Shown here: one piece after another, positions 5,547 through 6,695 of the stretch | Numbering within the stretch: the stretch's first letter is position 1 | How the letters are laid out: each line of letters opens with the position of its first letter | Assembly: GCA_016207545.1 (NCBI GenBank) | Contig: JACQPO010000049.1 | Span: forward strand, 1-6,695 | Source: Methanobacteriota archaeon | GTDB lineage: Archaea; Thermoplasmatota; Thermoplasmata; RBG-16-68-12; EA-27 | Direction of reading: 5' to 3' | Length of the DNA stretch: 6,695 bases | Notes under the pieces: model-generated | What the model saw: only the letters and a program-made list of their open reading frames with translations | What the model was told of the DNA's origin: nothing | Databases searched by the model: none | Made by a program: the position numbers and the translations under genes

Positions 5547-6206
5547 TCAGGGTTCGTCCTCGAGGCGCTTCTGTCGGCCTTCCCACTTCGCGGTGAGCAC
5601 CTTCACGATCTCCGTGGCCTTCTTCGGACCGATCTTCGAGACGGACGCGAGCGCCCGCTCGTCCGCGAGGAAGACCGCGCGGGGCGACCCGAAGTGCTCG
5701 AGCAGGTTCTGCGACAGCGTTTCGCCCACGCTCGGCAACCCTTGCACGAGGAACTTCTGACGCTCCCCGAGGTCGAGAATCTTCGGCTTGTGGCGGAGCC
5801 CGTACTCGGACGCCTTCGCCCCGATTCGCTTGTGCAAGGTCACGAGGATCTGGCACGTCTGCTCTTGGTCCGGGGTGAAGAGGAGGGGAATGTGTTCCTT
5901 CATCGTGAACGCGAGGAATGCGCCCCAGAACGCGCGGGGATTCTTGTATTCCGAAATCTGCGCGAGGTCTCCCTCCACAAGGATGAGCGGGATCGGATAG
6001 GCGTCGCGCAGGCGGTGGACTTGGTCGAAAATCCGCTTGTTGATGAGGGAGGAGAAGAAGTCGGACACGGTCTTCCGCTCGACCGCGACCTCGCCGACGA
6101 CGTAGTCGCCCGGGTAGATCTGCTTCACCTCGACGGGCACCCCGAGCTCCCGCAACCGCGCGGGGATGTCCCCGGGTTCCCGGTGGTCGACGATCACGCC
6201 GCGCAC
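5547..6206 (-). CDS. xpf: XPF/ERCC4-family structure-specific endonuclease, short form without helicase
   Basis: The 219-residue protein has an N-terminal ERCC4 nuclease domain. It includes VDHRE (residues 6-10), the active site G33-D34-x8-E43-R44-K45-x3-D49 (ERKTVSD), and ILVEGD (75-80). Two C-terminal helix-hairpin-helix motifs lie at about 153-181 (GLPSVGETLSQNLLEHFGS) and 187-206 (SVSKIGPKKATEIV). Such enzymes cut branched DNA near 3' flaps and stalled forks. Many euryarchaea have Hef, with a fused helicase; here the 23S rRNA gene lies directly upstream, so this is a helicase-free form like that of Crenarchaeota. No PIP-box-like tail is visible; the protein ends RQKRLEDEP. The start is uncertain: GTG at 6206 has GAGG seven bases upstream, GTG at 6197 fits a leaderless mRNA from the TATA box at 6221-6228, and GTG at 6281 adds 25 residues that look non-family. 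Confidence 0.88.
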   Translation of the reverse strand: MRGVIVDHREPGDIPARLRELGVPVEVKQIYPGDYVVGEVAVERKTVSDFFSSLINKRIFDQVHRLRDAYPIPLILVEGDLAQISEYKNPRAFWGAFLAFTMKEHIPLLFTPDQEQTCQILVTLHKRIGAKASEYGLRHKPKILDLGERQKFLVQGLPSVGETLSQNLLEHFGSPRAVFLADERALASVSKIGPKKATEIVKVLTAKWEGRQKRLEDEP

Positions 6207-6220
6207 ATCGCGGCCTCTGC

Positions 6221-6228
6221 GTATAAGG
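6221..6228 (-). promoter_or_regulatory. TATA-like box of the xpf gene
   Basis: CCTTATAC on the minus strand lies between the 23S gene and the nuclease. Its centre is about 28 bases before the GTG at 6197 and about 19 before the GTG at 6206. If real, it argues that the nuclease is transcribed separately from the rRNA and that translation starts at one of these two GTG codons rather than at 6281. Confidence 0.4.
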
Positions 6229-6264
6229 CCGTCGAGCGTTCCCGCCGACCATGAGGGTCGCGAG

Positions 6265-6309
6265 AAAAGGGGCCGAACCACATGCTGCCTGATTGACGGC
6301 TAAGCCGTC
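6265..6309 (-). terminator. Hairpin followed by oligo-T downstream of 23S rRNA
   Basis: GACGGC/GCCGTC form a perfect six-base-pair stem with a three-base loop at 6295-6309. It is followed on the minus strand by a C-rich stretch and TTTT at 6268-6265. The position, some 20 bases beyond the estimated 23S 3' end, fits a transcription end signal or a processing element for the rRNA precursor. The oligo-T is more than 25 bases from the stem, so it is not a classical bacterial-type terminator. Confidence 0.35.
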
Positions 6310-6329
6310 GCTGCACCACCGATGAGGTG

Positions 6330-6695
<366 letters not shown>

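Noticed and set aside
5412..6254. 280-codon plus-strand frame opposite xpf
   Set aside because: It is antisense to a gene with the ERKxxxD nuclease motif and two HhH motifs. The plus-strand translation shows no domain.

Overview
This is a GC-rich window with clear archaeal content. It holds ether-lipid head-group genes (archaetidylserine synthase and decarboxylase), an archaeal MptD-type dihydroneopterin aldolase, an archaeal Trm1, a short XPF-type nuclease, TATA-like boxes close upstream of start codons, and the 3' end of a 23S rRNA of archaeal type. The GC content, the short or absent leaders, and the lack of a 5S or tRNA gene just after the 23S gene suggest a GC-rich member of the Thermoplasmatota, possibly one of the uncultured terrestrial orders. 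That placement is inference; no species can be named from the sequence.

Layout. Positions 1-1283 (+) are a tight, overlapping run: the C-terminal piece of archaetidylserine decarboxylase, then archaetidylserine synthase (17-nt overlap), then mptD (44-nt overlap). The two internal starts have Shine-Dalgarno sequences buried in the preceding gene. Positions 1329-3575 (+) are a separately promoted APC-family amino-acid transporter fused to two universal-stress-protein domains. Positions 3643-5294 (+) are a THEP1-type NTPase and the tRNA dimethyltransferase Trm1, joined by a GTGA stop/start overlap behind a TATA box. Trm1 converges with a minus-strand block, and the two stop codons share the tetranucleotide TTAG at 5291-5294. 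The minus-strand block holds a small two-CxxC zinc-ribbon protein with no canonical start codon (5291-5497), an XPF/ERCC4-family endonuclease (5547-6206), a short spacer of about 120 nt with a hairpin, an oligo-T and a TATA-like box, and the 3' part of a 23S rRNA (about 6330-6695) that runs off the window.

How the genes fit together. The first two genes are consecutive steps of archaeal phospholipid synthesis: serine is added to CDP-archaeol, then the product is decarboxylated to archaetidylethanolamine. mptD feeds a pterin cofactor (methanopterin- or folate-like) and is physically but not obviously functionally tied to them. The transporter probably senses nucleotide or energy state through its USP domains. 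The NTPase/Trm1 pair is translationally coupled, but the NTPase's role is unknown. No gene-free stretch exceeds 300 bases. I found no CRISPR array, mobile element or defence system, and nothing that clearly forms a new multi-gene system. The items most worth a second look are the start-less zinc-ribbon gene, the solitary 23S 3' end, the APC-USP-USP fusion, and the cysteine-poor Trm1.
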